Below are positions 44,124-52,887 of a stretch of 64,000 bases of DNA, one piece after another (the first letter of the stretch is position 1; each line of letters starts with the position of its first letter). Both the position numbers and the translations under genes were made by a program. The stretch comes from Maridesulfovibrio bastinii DSM 16055 (lineage in GTDB: Bacteria; Desulfobacterota; Desulfovibrionia; Desulfovibrionales; Desulfovibrionaceae). Location: NCBI RefSeq assembly GCF_000429985.1, contig NZ_AUCX01000010.1:62001-126000 (forward strand). The letters run 5' to 3'. The notes beneath the pieces were generated by a model that was not told the DNA's origin, ran no database searches, and was given only the letters and a program-made list of their open reading frames with translations.

Positions 44124-45019
44124 TAAACTCCAGCCTGTTGTCTTCTATCAATAATAATGGATTTAAATATTTCCCAGATACTACGGCGCCGATCAAAATT
44201 ATGCCCTCTTTCAAAACGCCTTTCGATAAAGACCTGAACAAGGCTTAGTATTGTAACAACTATCAGGTACCAGCCGGTAGCGACTATCAACAGCTCCATA
44301 ACTTTAGCGTTGACAAAATATATGAGCTGGGCCTGATGCAGAATTTCCGTGAAAGCAATTGCACTGGCCATGGATGATGTTTTTAAAAGCCCGATAAATT
44401 CGTTACCCACAGGCGGAACAATCACGCGCATGGCCTGAGGCAATATAATCCGGCGCATAGCCAGCAGTCTGGACATTCCAAGTGAAGTTGCAGCCTCAGT
44501 CTGACCTTTATCGACAGACAGAATTCCACTGCGGACAATCTCAGTCATGTAAGCTCCTTCATTAAGCCCAAGCCCCAGAAGAGCAGCGACAAAAGGAGTC
44601 ATGACATCGACCATGCGGTAATCAACAAAACCGAGGCTGACTGTGGGAAAAATCAAGGCAAGATTAAACCAGATGAGCAATTGCAGGTAAACGGGAGTCC
44701 CGCGGAAAAGCCAGATATAGGCCCCTGAAAAAATTCTGGCTACAGGATTTTTGGAAAGTCGCATAACCGCAAAGATAACCCCGAGCAGCAAGCCTACAAT
44801 CATCGAGAGGACCGTAATCAGCAAAGTATTGCCAAGCCCTCTGATAAGAGCCGGAGAGAAAAGAAACTTCCCTACTACCGGCCAGTCGATCTGCCCCACA
44901 ATAAAAGCTTTAATAATAAACCCCAGAATCAGCAGCAGAATAACTCCACTGATCCAGCGGCCATAGTGACGGATGGGGATAATTTTATCTTGAGAATCCA
45001 TATCAACACCAGAATCCAT
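44123..45019 (-). CDS. Polar amino acid ABC transporter, permease
   Basis: The 298-residue protein has five or more membrane segments and the family EAA loop ([42 protein letters not shown]). This marks it as a polar amino acid permease that probably works as a homodimer with the adjacent ATPase. It is the first gene of the transporter operon. The operator-like array at 45066-45118 lies immediately upstream of its start. Confidence 0.93.
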   Translation of the reverse strand: MDSGVDMDSQDKIIPIRHYGRWISGVILLLILGFIIKAFIVGQIDWPVVGKFLFSPALIRGLGNTLLITVLSMIVGLLLGVIFAVMRLSKNPVARIFSGAYIWLFRGTPVYLQLLIWFNLALIFPTVSLGFVDYRMVDVMTPFVAALLGLGLNEGAYMTEIVRSGILSVDKGQTEAATSLGMSRLLAMRRIILPQAMRVIVPPVGNEFIGLLKTSSMASAIAFTEILHQAQLIYFVNAKVMELLIVATGWYLIVVTILSLVQVFIERRFERGHNFDRRRSIWEIFKSIIIDRRQQAGV

Positions 45020-45065
45020 ATTGATTAAAAGATATGAAAGAAAATTGAGAGAATTAAATCAAAAA

Positions 45066-45118
45066 TTGTTAGACAAAAATTGTAGGACAATTTCTGTAGG
45101 GCAATTTTTGCCCTACAG
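45066..45118. promoter_or_regulatory. Four operator-like repeats on a 14-base period
   Basis: TTGTTAGACAA (45066-45076), TTGTAGGACAA (45080-45090), CTGTAGGGCAA (45094-45104) and the inverted TTGCCCTACAG (45108-45118) start exactly 14 bases apart. The first two fit the palindrome TTGT-N3-ACAA, typical of FCD-type GntR regulators. The last two form a perfect 13-bp inverted repeat with flanking TTC and GAA. They lie 47-99 bases upstream of the permease start. Confidence 0.7.
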
Positions 45119-45353
45119 AAGATCCCTAGTCAAGCACAAATACCATTATTGGCAAATAAGCGAATTTTAAGCTTACCCGAAATCCAATCAATTACTACAA
45201 TTTAACAAATCTGTATCTGACAACTTTTTTTGGGGTAATAAACCAGCTGGGCAATAAATATAAATTCTCCCAGCGGTAAAATAAGAAGCGGACAATTAAC
45301 TAAGGATTTAACTGATTATTTTTACAGAACAAATGTTTCAAAGCTGTTAAATA

Positions 45354-45386
45354 AAAAATCCCCAGATTTTTAAGTCTGGAGATTTA
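45354..45386 (-). terminator. Terminator of the DUF1847 gene
   Basis: Arms AAATCCCCAGA and TCTGGAGATTT pair at ten of eleven positions, with an A run that reads as T on the minus strand. Confidence 0.75.
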
Positions 45387-45442
45387 ATATTTGCAGATGC
45401 GATGCAGCAGTAGCAAAACTTTAAAAGCTGATCACATATCTT

Positions 45443-46165
45443 TTATTCATCCTCAGGAATAGGAAATTTAAGATTCCTGTAATATGCATCGTACTGATTT
45501 ATGGCAGCTAACGGAGCATGGCCCAGCAGCCTGTCTTTGACAGCCAGAACTGTAACCGGAGCTTCTGCATGCTTGATAAATAAAGAATCGTGACCGACAC
45601 AAAGACCGAGCAGAACACACATATCAACCTCATTCTCATTGGCGATCATAGCCTGAAGCACAGGGTTGCACATGGTTTCATCTTCAACAGTTGTGTCTAT
45701 CTGGTCAGCCTGGGTCAGCCCAAGTTCACATTTTGAAGTTCTGCTGACCTTGCAGGCAATAGAAATAACATCAAGATCATTTGTTTCAAATATCTGATGC
45801 ACTATGGCTGCCTCTTTGCGCAATCCAATGCAGAAAGCCAGTGCGACGCGCTTGTATTTCATACGTCTGGCAAATTCTACAATCTCCTGAATACGCGGTT
45901 TGGCAGGTCTCAGATGGGCATAGCCCTTATCACGGCCTGCGTAGCCTGACGTTTCCTGAAGGGAAGCCTGTTTTGCAAACTCCAGAACTTGCGGATCTTT
46001 TTTAAATTCTTCAAGCGAAAGTTTAGCAAGCTCGCGGTAACGGATGCTTGGACAGTTCTTAGGGGCTTTTCCCCCTTTCTTACGGCAGTATCTTTCGCTC
46101 CAGTCAAAAGGACAGAGAGCACATGCCGGATGCAGATCATCATTTGTTTTTTCCGAATTACTCAT
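45443..46165 (-). CDS. DUF1847 family protein, cysteine-rich
   Basis: AAGGAG about ten bases before ATG at 46165 sets the start (240 residues) over a TTG 27 bases upstream. The protein has an N-terminal metal-binding-like cysteine set (CALCPFDWSERYC, then NCPSIRYRELA). The DUF1847 core follows, with RVALAFCIGLRKEA, CKVSRTSKCELGL, MCNPVLQAMIANENEVDMCVLLGLCVGHDSLFIKHAEAPVTVLAVKDR. The conserved cysteines suggest metal or Fe-S binding. Its function is not known. It stands alone between the transporter operon and tctA. Confidence 0.85.
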   Translation of the reverse strand: MSNSEKTNDDLHPACALCPFDWSERYCRKKGGKAPKNCPSIRYRELAKLSLEEFKKDPQVLEFAKQASLQETSGYAGRDKGYAHLRPAKPRIQEIVEFARRMKYKRVALAFCIGLRKEAAIVHQIFETNDLDVISIACKVSRTSKCELGLTQADQIDTTVEDETMCNPVLQAMIANENEVDMCVLLGLCVGHDSLFIKHAEAPVTVLAVKDRLLGHAPLAAINQYDAYYRNLKFPIPEDE

Positions 46166-46289
46166 AACGAATATTCTCCTTAATGTTTTCAATCAACCGG
46201 AGCCATAAAGTCCGGTACTGACGATCACATTTTTCTAACTACTACAGCTCATTATAAAAACAAAACAATTAATAACTTTAAGAGCGATA

Positions 46290-47828
46290 TCAGGCCATAT
46301 CCGTACTTGGCAGCCCGGTACTTTTATTCCGTTTGAACCATGCCTTGATAAACGGAGTAAGGATAAAAAGGGCTGCACCAAGCAGCAGGACAAGGCTGAT
46401 TGGACGGGTGATAAAGATCATTACCGAACCATGAGAAAGTGTCAGACTCTGGAACAGGCCGCGCTCCATCATACTTCCCAGAACAACTGCCAAAATGAGC
46501 GGAGAATGCGGAAGTCCACATTTATTGAAGACATACCCCACAACGCCAAAGGCAATGGCAACCCAGACATCAAAAACATTATTACCTATGGCATAAGAAC
46601 CAGTCAGACAAAGCAGAGAAATGATGGCTGCCAGAATTTCTCTGGGAAGTTTGAAAATCAGTCTGGAAAGAGTTTTTCCAAGAAAGATGCCCATCGGAGC
46701 CATAATGATATTGGCCACAAGAAAGGAAGCAACAATCAGGTAAGCAATGTCAGGACTGTCGTGAAAAAGGGCCGGTCCGGGACGTAATCCCTGAATCAGA
46801 AGCGCACCGAGAAACAGCGCAGAAGTTGAGTTGCCCGGAACTCCAAGCGATAACAAAGGAACCATTGAGCTGGCTACAACCGCATTATTGGCGGCTTCAG
46901 GAGCTGCAACGCCTTCAGGAACACCGGTACCGAACTTTTCCTTGCCCTTATAACGTCTGGAAGCCTGATCATAAGCCATATAAATAGCCATCAGCATTCC
47001 GGCTCCGGGTATTATTCCAACAATATTACCAATAGCGGAGCTTGTACACCATGTGGGCAGCAAACGTTTCATCATGGCTTTTGAAGGAAGAATTCGTCCG
47101 ACTTTGGGGATATGCAATTCAACATTTTCACCACGATTAACTCGTCTTTTATGGGCATGGATACTTTCAGCCAGCTCCAACACGCTGGTAACACCGAACA
47201 GACCTATGAGCATAGGAATGAAGGGAATACCATCAAATAAGTTAGGAGAATCAAAAGTGAATCTGGAAAAACCGGTCAAAGGACTGATACCGACGGTGGC
47301 TATTAACAAACCGAATATGCAGACAAGCAGACTTTTAACTACTTTTCCTTTTGACATACCCGCAACGGTTGAAAGTCCCATGAGAGCTAGAGCAAAATAT
47401 TCAGGAGGTCCGAACCTTAAGGCATAGCTCGCCAGAATAGGTGCAAAAAACAATAAGATAAGGGAGCTGACAATTCCACCGAACACAGAACTGGTTGTGG
47501 AGATACCAAGCGCAAGCCCGGCCTGCCCTTTCTTAGACATTTCATGGCCGTCCATTGCCGTTATGACTGAAGACGCTGTACCCGGTATACGCAGAAGTAT
47601 AGCCGGAATTGAGCCTCCGTAACATGCCGCGCAATAGATGCCCACGAGCAGCGGAAATGCGTAACTGGGGTCCATTGAAAAGGTAATGGGGATAAGGACT
47701 GCCAGAGTTATGCTGTCGTTAAGTCCCGGAATGGAACCGATAATAAGCCCGACGGCGACTCCTGCCACTAAAAACATAAAGACTGTCGGGTCAGCCAGAT
47801 GAACAAAGGATGCCAGTATATATTCCAT
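46290..47828 (-). CDS. tctA: Tripartite tricarboxylate transporter, large permease TctA
   Basis: The 512-residue protein has about twelve hydrophobic segments and the TctA hallmarks GLIIGSIPGLNDSITLAVLIP, GSIPAILLRIPGTASSVITAMDGHEMSKKGQAG and GIIPGAGMLMAIYMAYDQASRRYKG, which suit solute binding loops. It forms the main channel of a secondary transporter for a carboxylate. It is the last gene of tctC-tctB-tctA. Confidence 0.95.
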   Translation of the reverse strand: MEYILASFVHLADPTVFMFLVAGVAVGLIIGSIPGLNDSITLAVLIPITFSMDPSYAFPLLVGIYCAACYGGSIPAILLRIPGTASSVITAMDGHEMSKKGQAGLALGISTTSSVFGGIVSSLILLFFAPILASYALRFGPPEYFALALMGLSTVAGMSKGKVVKSLLVCIFGLLIATVGISPLTGFSRFTFDSPNLFDGIPFIPMLIGLFGVTSVLELAESIHAHKRRVNRGENVELHIPKVGRILPSKAMMKRLLPTWCTSSAIGNIVGIIPGAGMLMAIYMAYDQASRRYKGKEKFGTGVPEGVAAPEAANNAVVASSMVPLLSLGVPGNSTSALFLGALLIQGLRPGPALFHDSPDIAYLIVASFLVANIIMAPMGIFLGKTLSRLIFKLPREILAAIISLLCLTGSYAIGNNVFDVWVAIAFGVVGYVFNKCGLPHSPLILAVVLGSMMERGLFQSLTLSHGSVMIFITRPISLVLLLGAALFILTPFIKAWFKRNKSTGLPSTDMA

Positions 47829-47845
47829 AAGAATTCTCGCAAAAA

Positions 47846-48307
47846 TTAGGAGGCGAAAAATGATGATTCAGGCAGGGGAACTCCCAGGAGCTGATCAAAA
47901 ATACCGTAGACGGCCAAAACAACCAGAAGGGATGTGAGCAACATTACTCCGGCACGTCTGTATCCCAGTATCCATGCTATAAAAAGCATGAGCAGGACAG
48001 AGGGTACGATAAAACCACAAAACTCAAGGCTTGCCGCATATGCACACATGGCTATGCCGACAATTACAGGCATGGTAAATTTGCTCAGAACTGATTCTTG
48101 TGCAGGCTCAGAGGTCTCGGATGTCTGTTTTTCATTGTTTTTAACAGTATTTACAAAAAGCAATACCGAAAGAACAATTGAACAGAGAGACAGAATAATA
48201 GGAAATCGTGAAGGAATCGGATCATAGCCTGAGGCCACGCTGTAAACGCCTATGCCAAGCAGCATAAAAGCAGCAGCAATCCAGGTATCTATATTTCTTG
48301 ACAGCAT
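47846..48307 (-). CDS. tctB: Tripartite tricarboxylate transporter, small permease TctB
   Basis: The 153-residue protein has four hydrophobic segments and the usual short TctB length. A hydrophilic loop (KNNEKQTSETSEPAQESV) lies between the second and third. It lies between tctC and tctA, 17 bases before tctA, and is the small membrane subunit of the same transporter. Confidence 0.88.
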   Translation of the reverse strand: MLSRNIDTWIAAAFMLLGIGVYSVASGYDPIPSRFPIILSLCSIVLSVLLFVNTVKNNEKQTSETSEPAQESVLSKFTMPVIVGIAMCAYAASLEFCGFIVPSVLLMLFIAWILGYRRAGVMLLTSLLVVLAVYGIFDQLLGVPLPESSFFAS

Positions 48308-48333
48308 GCATTAACCTTTTAGTCAGATTTTTT

Positions 48334-48360
48334 ACCGGCGCCCCGCATGGGGGCGCCGGT
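48334..48360 (-). promoter_or_regulatory. Hairpin between tctC and tctB
   Basis: Perfect 11-bp arms ACCGGCGCCCC and GGGGCGCCGGT flank a five-base loop. On the transcribed minus strand it is followed by A residues, not T. It is therefore unlikely to terminate fully and more likely protects the tctC message so that the binding protein is made in excess. Confidence 0.65.
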
Positions 48361-48365
48361 TTATT

Positions 48366-49319
48366 TTATTTTTTCTTTAAAGTTGGGAGGATCTGATTCA
48401 TTAATACAGCATCATTGGCAACAAAATCCGAAAACTCTTTAGGACCACGGTAGGTCATAGGATATCCGGCATGTTCCATGCCTTTTACAAACTCAGGATC
48501 CTTAACAATCTTTTTGAATGCTTCAGCAAGGGTATCCATAACTTCTTTCGGGGTACCGGCTGGAACAGCAAGTCCGCGGAAAGTACCGAAGGTAAGATCC
48601 ACACCTTCGGAAACAAATGTCGGAACATTAGGAAAAGCAGGATTAGGACGGTCAGCAGTGATACCAAGTACACGGATACTTCCATCATCCATGTGAGGTT
48701 TGGCTTCACCGGAAGACATTACACTTGCGTCCACATGTCCGCCCATAAGTTCCTGCAACTGCATGGCAGCACTCTGATTGTGAATGTAGTCAAATTTAGC
48801 TCCGCTTTTGCCCTGAATCAGGAGAGCGGCAATGTGGTGAGAGGTAGAGTAGCCCGGAGTTGCAACGGAAATGGACTTTTCCTTTGCAGCATCCAGAAAC
48901 TGTTTCAGAGTCTTGTATTTTGAGTTAGCCGGAACAACCAGAACAGTGGGATCAAGACAATACATGACAACCGGCTGGAAGGATTTATAAGTGTAAGTTG
49001 TTTTTTTGGTGATGGGGTTGTTGACTACTGAGGAAGTATATCCCAGCAGGGTATATCCATCGGGGCGGGCATTCGCAACGAAGGTCTGGCCGATTACAGC
49101 GCCACCGCCGGGCATATTACGAACAATAACTTTTTTACCGTTAAGATATTTAGGTGCAACCTTTGCGATGAGTCGACAGGTAAAGTCCACAGCACCACCG
49201 GGAGCAAAAGGAACAATAATCTTCATGTTTTTAGTCGGGAAGCTGGAAGCAAAAGAACTTCCTGCACTCAACATCAAAACAGCCAGGGCCAAAACAATAA
49301 TGTGCGACAGACGTTTCAT
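48366..49319 (-). CDS. tctC: Tripartite tricarboxylate transporter, solute-binding protein TctC
   Basis: The 317-residue protein starts after TTGGAGG and has a signal peptide (LAVLMLSAGSSFASSFP). The TctC pattern follows: MKIIVPFAPGGAVDFTCRLIAKVAP, NMPGGGAVIGQTFVANARPDGYTLLG and LGITADRPNPAFPNVPTF. It binds a carboxylate in the periplasm. The PAS/HTH regulator gene lies 250 bases upstream in the same direction. Confidence 0.95.
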   Translation of the reverse strand: MKRLSHIIVLALAVLMLSAGSSFASSFPTKNMKIIVPFAPGGAVDFTCRLIAKVAPKYLNGKKVIVRNMPGGGAVIGQTFVANARPDGYTLLGYTSSVVNNPITKKTTYTYKSFQPVVMYCLDPTVLVVPANSKYKTLKQFLDAAKEKSISVATPGYSTSHHIAALLIQGKSGAKFDYIHNQSAAMQLQELMGGHVDASVMSSGEAKPHMDDGSIRVLGITADRPNPAFPNVPTFVSEGVDLTFGTFRGLAVPAGTPKEVMDTLAEAFKKIVKDPEFVKGMEHAGYPMTYRGPKEFSDFVANDAVLMNQILPTLKKK

Positions 49320-49456
49320 ACATCCTCCAAGGAACAGAAACCAAACGCAGAAAAACGGATTATTTTTTCTGCGACTGCTTAGTTGCAGTCATCGTGAGAC
49401 GCTAAGCGCCGAAAATAGTGCCGGATATATAAACCGAACACGCCAAACCGGATTTA

Positions 49457-49477
49457 CCAGTCACCAGTCACCTGACA
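49457..49477. repeat. Three tandem heptamers upstream of tctC
   Basis: CCAGTCA, CCAGTCA and CCTGACA follow each other without a gap about 140 bases upstream of the tctC start. This could be a binding site for the adjacent regulator or chance. Confidence 0.3.
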
Positions 49478-49568
49478 GCCGCACGCCAAAGACAATAAGC
49501 ATACAGGATACGCAATCAGGAAATATTAACTATGCTAAAAAACAGAGAATATTTTTATTTCAGAGATC

Positions 49569-50216
49569 TTAATGATCATTAGTGTCTTTTATTTCTTTGA
49601 GGTCGTTGTAAATGGTGTATCTGGTTACACCCAAGAGGCGGGCGACTTCGTTTACCGCGCCTTTAAAAGCAAACAGATCCCGACGGTTAAGCATGGTTAT
49701 AAATTCCAAGCGCTCTTCCTTATTCATACTGCCGGGTTGCTTTCCTATCTCCACAACGGCTTCTTCCAGCATTGAATCCAGCATTTCCTGAAAAGAAGCT
49801 GGAAACTTTTCAGAAGGCTCAACAGATTTGTCAGAAAAGTTAGTCCACTCTTCCAGCAGAGCCTTGGCATTTAAAAAATCAGTCATGTCCAGATTAATAC
49901 ACATACACCCGACAACTTCTCCTGATGAATTACGGAGAAAAGTGGTTGAAGACTTCATCACCCTACCGTTGAAGATTGTTTTATAGCCGCAGATATCAGC
50001 TACAGTATTACCCTCATCCTTGTAGGCTTTATAAATAAAGTCCGTGATCGGTGCTCCGATCTGCCTCTGCGTAATGTTTCCTGACACGTGAACCAAAGAA
50101 GAACTAAGATCTGAAAAATCATGAACAACAATTTCACAATTTTTACCCATTATTCGGGTTAAGCTATCTGCTAACCTGCTTACAGTTTCAAAAATGTTAA
50201 TATTTTCTTTCTTCAC
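49569..50216 (-). CDS. YheO/DauR-type PAS and helix-turn-helix regulator
   Basis: The 215-residue protein starts at GTG after AAGGAAC. It has a YheO-like PAS domain (LADSLTRIMGKNCEIVVHDFSDLSSSLVHVSGNITQRQIGAP, FLRNSSGEVVGCMCINLDMTDF). It ends with a helix-turn-helix (FKGAVNEVARLLGVTRYTIYNDLKEI). Relatives include the D-arginine utilisation regulator DauR. It lies upstream of and in line with tctC, so control of the tricarboxylate transporter is likely. Confidence 0.88.
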   Translation of the reverse strand: MKKENINIFETVSRLADSLTRIMGKNCEIVVHDFSDLSSSLVHVSGNITQRQIGAPITDFIYKAYKDEGNTVADICGYKTIFNGRVMKSSTTFLRNSSGEVVGCMCINLDMTDFLNAKALLEEWTNFSDKSVEPSEKFPASFQEMLDSMLEEAVVEIGKQPGSMNKEERLEFITMLNRRDLFAFKGAVNEVARLLGVTRYTIYNDLKEIKDTNDH

Positions 50217-50879
50217 TTTCGTTCCTTGTTTTTAAATTAACAACTTTGGTAAAAAGAACCTTCTTCTAAAAATTTGTTGATGTCAATAAATTTTGTTGAT
50301 AGCAAAAAATGTAGATAAAGACCGAACAATGAGATTTAAAAAATAAGTATTTTTTAATTTTATCTTTTATATTTAGGCACTTAAGTAGATATAGTCATAG
50401 ATTATCCAGCTAGCCAAGGAAGGATAGGAGTAGATACAAGCTATGGAGTTTTTGAATAAAAAGATGATAAAACAGTGAGTTGTTGGGGAATTTCAAAAAA
50501 GTTGAAATAGGATTTCACCTAAAAAAATGGTCTTTTTGTTGAAATGTGTACCGGAAAGCTGTTTTTACGGGATCATGTAGAGTTAAAATACATAATTGTT
50601 AAAAACATTAAAAAATATTCTTTTCCGTAGAATAGTGGTTTGGAAATTTTAAGAACTTTAGAGTAAAATTTAAGTTTCAGGCAATTAAAATTATCTTAAA
50701 AATACAAATAAAAAAAGGTGTTACACAAAAAAGATTCCAGCATTCGTGCTAAATGACATTAGGATCAGTGAAAATATTTTGCAGCTTTTTAAGGGCAAAT
50801 AAAATCTAACTAAGCGTATTTTTCTCTGTCAGCATACTAGCCGACAATAAAACAATCTTAATTTAATCGAGGCAAAAAA
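50217..50879. other. 663-base AT-rich non-coding stretch
   Basis: No gene or stable RNA is recognisable here. Near the regulator start, AAATTTGTTGAT (50270-50281) and AAATTTTGTTGAT (50288-50300) form a direct repeat, with ATTAACAAC in the opposite sense nearby, possibly regulator sites. The remainder is poly-A/T rich and contains the promoter of the downstream lyase gene. Confidence 0.5.
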
Positions 50880-52064
50880 ATGAATTACAATTTTGATGAA
50901 ATCCATGACAGAACACATACTTCATCTAAAAAATGGAACCCTTCTATGTATAAGGCCAGATTTAACGGTCATACCGACCTTCTGCCTTTATGGGTTGCAG
51001 ACATGGATTTTAAAGTATCAGAAGGCATAAACAAACGACTGTCAAAAGTAGTTGAGTCCGGGATTTTCGGCTACACCGGTTTTGATGATGAATACTATGA
51101 TGCGATCATAAGATGGCACAAAGAAAAGCATAATTTTGCCCTTGCTGCGGAAGATATAACCTATACTCCCGGAGTTGTAACAGCCGTAAACTTCTGCCTT
51201 GAAGTTTTCACCAAAGAAAATGATGCCATCATAATTCAGACTCCTGTTTATTACCCATTCAGCAATGCCATAAGAAATAACAATAGAAAGCTGATCACAT
51301 CTCCGCTGATAGAATCTGAGCCGCTTTACTACACTATGGATTTAGAGGACTTCGAGCGTAAAATTATAGATAACGATGTAAAAATGTTTATACTTTGCAG
51401 TCCCCATAACCCTGTAGGAAGAGTCTGGACTAGAGAAGAATTAGAGAAAGTTGCGGAAATATGCTTAAAACATAATGTGCTGGTTATTTCAGATGAAATT
51501 CACTCGGATCTTCTCTTTTTTGGAAACGAGCACACTCCGTTTATGAATATATCCGAAGAAATAGCCCAACAGACAATCACCTGCACGGCTGTTTCAAAGA
51601 CCTTCAATCTTGCTGGCTTAAAAATATCAAATATCATCATCAAAAATAAGGAATTGAGAGAGCGCTACCAGAAATTTATGGATCAGCAGCATCTGCTATC
51701 ACCAAATGCTTTTGCTATGGAAATGGTAAAAGGAGCCTACCTTGAAAGTGATGACTGGTACGAACAGGTGAAAGAATACATTGAAGGCAATATTCAGTTC
51801 GCCGCTGATTATTTGGAGAAAGAAACTGAAAATCTTCGGATGCGTCCACTTCAGGGAACCTATCTTGGCTGGATTGATGCCAGAAAGTTTTCAACAGATC
51901 CGGAAGTGCTGACAGAACTGTGCGAAGTAAAAGCAAAGGTAGCTTTTGATTTCGGACACTGGTTCGGCGAAGAAGGCAATGGCTTCCTACGCATAAATCT
52001 GGCCTGCCCCCGCAGCATAGTGGCAGAAGCCCTAAGCAGATTAAAAAAAGCTGTTGAGTTATAA
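50880..52064 (+). CDS. patB: PatB/MalY-type pyridoxal phosphate C-S lyase
   Basis: The 394-residue protein has PatB/MalY features: LLPLWVADMDFKVSEGI, YTPGVVTAVNFCLEVFT, SPHNPVGRVWTREEL, SDEIHSDLLFFG and TAVSKTFNLAGLKISNIII with the cofactor lysine. It cleaves cystathionine or cysteine conjugates to give a thiol or sulfide plus pyruvate and ammonia in the cytoplasm. It stands alone with a strong terminator. Confidence 0.92.
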   Translation: MNYNFDEIHDRTHTSSKKWNPSMYKARFNGHTDLLPLWVADMDFKVSEGINKRLSKVVESGIFGYTGFDDEYYDAIIRWHKEKHNFALAAEDITYTPGVVTAVNFCLEVFTKENDAIIIQTPVYYPFSNAIRNNNRKLITSPLIESEPLYYTMDLEDFERKIIDNDVKMFILCSPHNPVGRVWTREELEKVAEICLKHNVLVISDEIHSDLLFFGNEHTPFMNISEEIAQQTITCTAVSKTFNLAGLKISNIIIKNKELRERYQKFMDQQHLLSPNAFAMEMVKGAYLESDDWYEQVKEYIEGNIQFAADYLEKETENLRMRPLQGTYLGWIDARKFSTDPEVLTELCEVKAKVAFDFGHWFGEEGNGFLRINLACPRSIVAEALSRLKKAVEL

Positions 52065-52124
52065 AATCAAACTGCGACCTATTTAAAACCGTAGACCTAA
52101 TTGAATAGAATTCACCCAAAACTA

Positions 52125-52167
52125 AATAAATCCAGCCCGCGAATAAAACTCGCGAGCTGGATTTATT
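52125..52167 (+). terminator. Terminator of the patB-like gene
   Basis: Arms AATAAATCCAGC..CGCGA and TCGCG..GCTGGATTTATT form an almost complete 17-bp stem about 60 bases past the stop codon. Confidence 0.85.
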
Positions 52168-52187
52168 ATGACAGAATCTCAACAAAA

Positions 52188-52218
52188 AAGGCTTACATCA
52201 AATTAAGATGTAAGCCTT
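52188..52218 (-). terminator. Terminator of tRNA-Thr
   Basis: Perfect 12-bp arms AAGGCTTACATC and GATGTAAGCCTT lie ten bases past the tRNA CCA end. On the minus strand a T run follows. Confidence 0.85.
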
Positions 52219-52227
52219 CAAAATATC

Positions 52228-52303
<76 letters not shown>

Positions 52304-52887
52304 CTATGGTGATTACGGCTTGTATATCAGGCTTTGAGGAGTGGTCAAGGCTAAAATGAGGATGGCCTTACCGTATTTTAACATCTTTAATATCATCCCC
52401 AAATTTTTGAAATATACCATTGCGGTGACAGAGATAGAAGACACTCAAGTCCATTAATAAAACCCCGCATGTACGACACATGCGGGGTAACGAATGAGGG
52501 CCCAAACCTTTAAAAATGGAGGACCAACGTGAAATATTTTTCCAACTCATTTTATTTTCGTCAATCAAAAATTGATTCTGCGACTCTTGCTTTATAACAT
52601 TTACTGGCCAAATAGCGATATTCCCCCTGCCGCTAACCTCGACTACAACTCTAGCCCAGCATAATCCACACAGGATTAGTATAGATTTTTTGATAACCTT
52701 TTTCCCCTTCAATAGTGTATTAATCTATCATTATATCAATCCAGCAGTTATTGCTGAAAATAGATTGTATTCCAACGGAATGTTATTCTTTTTCAGCTAC
52801 AGCTATTGGAATTCAACTCTGAAATTGATTATGCTGGCTCTTGTTTCAATGAATTTTAACTCTTTTTTAATTTAACGGATCAAAAAT
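52304..52887. other. 584-base non-coding stretch with an orphan terminator
   Basis: It contains the tRNA promoter region, then a perfect hairpin at 52462-52488 oriented to terminate minus-strand transcription although no convincing gene lies upstream of it. The minus-strand frame at 52368-52712 has only a TTG start and runs through the hairpin, so I do not call it a gene. Confidence 0.5.
52462..52488 (-). terminator. Orphan terminator
   Basis: Perfect 11-bp arms ACCCCGCATGT and ACATGCGGGGT with a five-base loop are followed on the minus strand by TTTTATT. It implies an undetected minus-strand transcript, perhaps a small RNA, from 52490 to about 52740. Confidence 0.7.

Larger units (their letters stand above)
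45020..45442. other. 423-base non-coding stretch with operator array and terminator
   Basis: Promoter region of the amino-acid transporter operon. It contains the phased repeat array at 45066-45118 and, further along, the terminator of the DUF1847 gene at 45354-45386. I see nothing else clear in the AT-rich sequence between them. Confidence 0.6.

Noticed and set aside
49006-49572. Plus-strand open frame of 188 codons over the start of tctC
   Set aside because: It overlaps tctC, which has clear family motifs and a good ribosome binding site, and its protein has no recognisable domain.
52368-52712. Minus-strand open frame of 114 codons
   Set aside because: It has only a TTG start without a ribosome binding site and passes through a strong terminator hairpin, so coding is unlikely. 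The terminator itself is reported.
52690-52875. Plus-strand open frame of 61 codons before the ATP-grasp gene
   Set aside because: It has no ribosome binding site, its composition follows AT-rich non-coding sequence, and it stops just before the ATP-grasp start.
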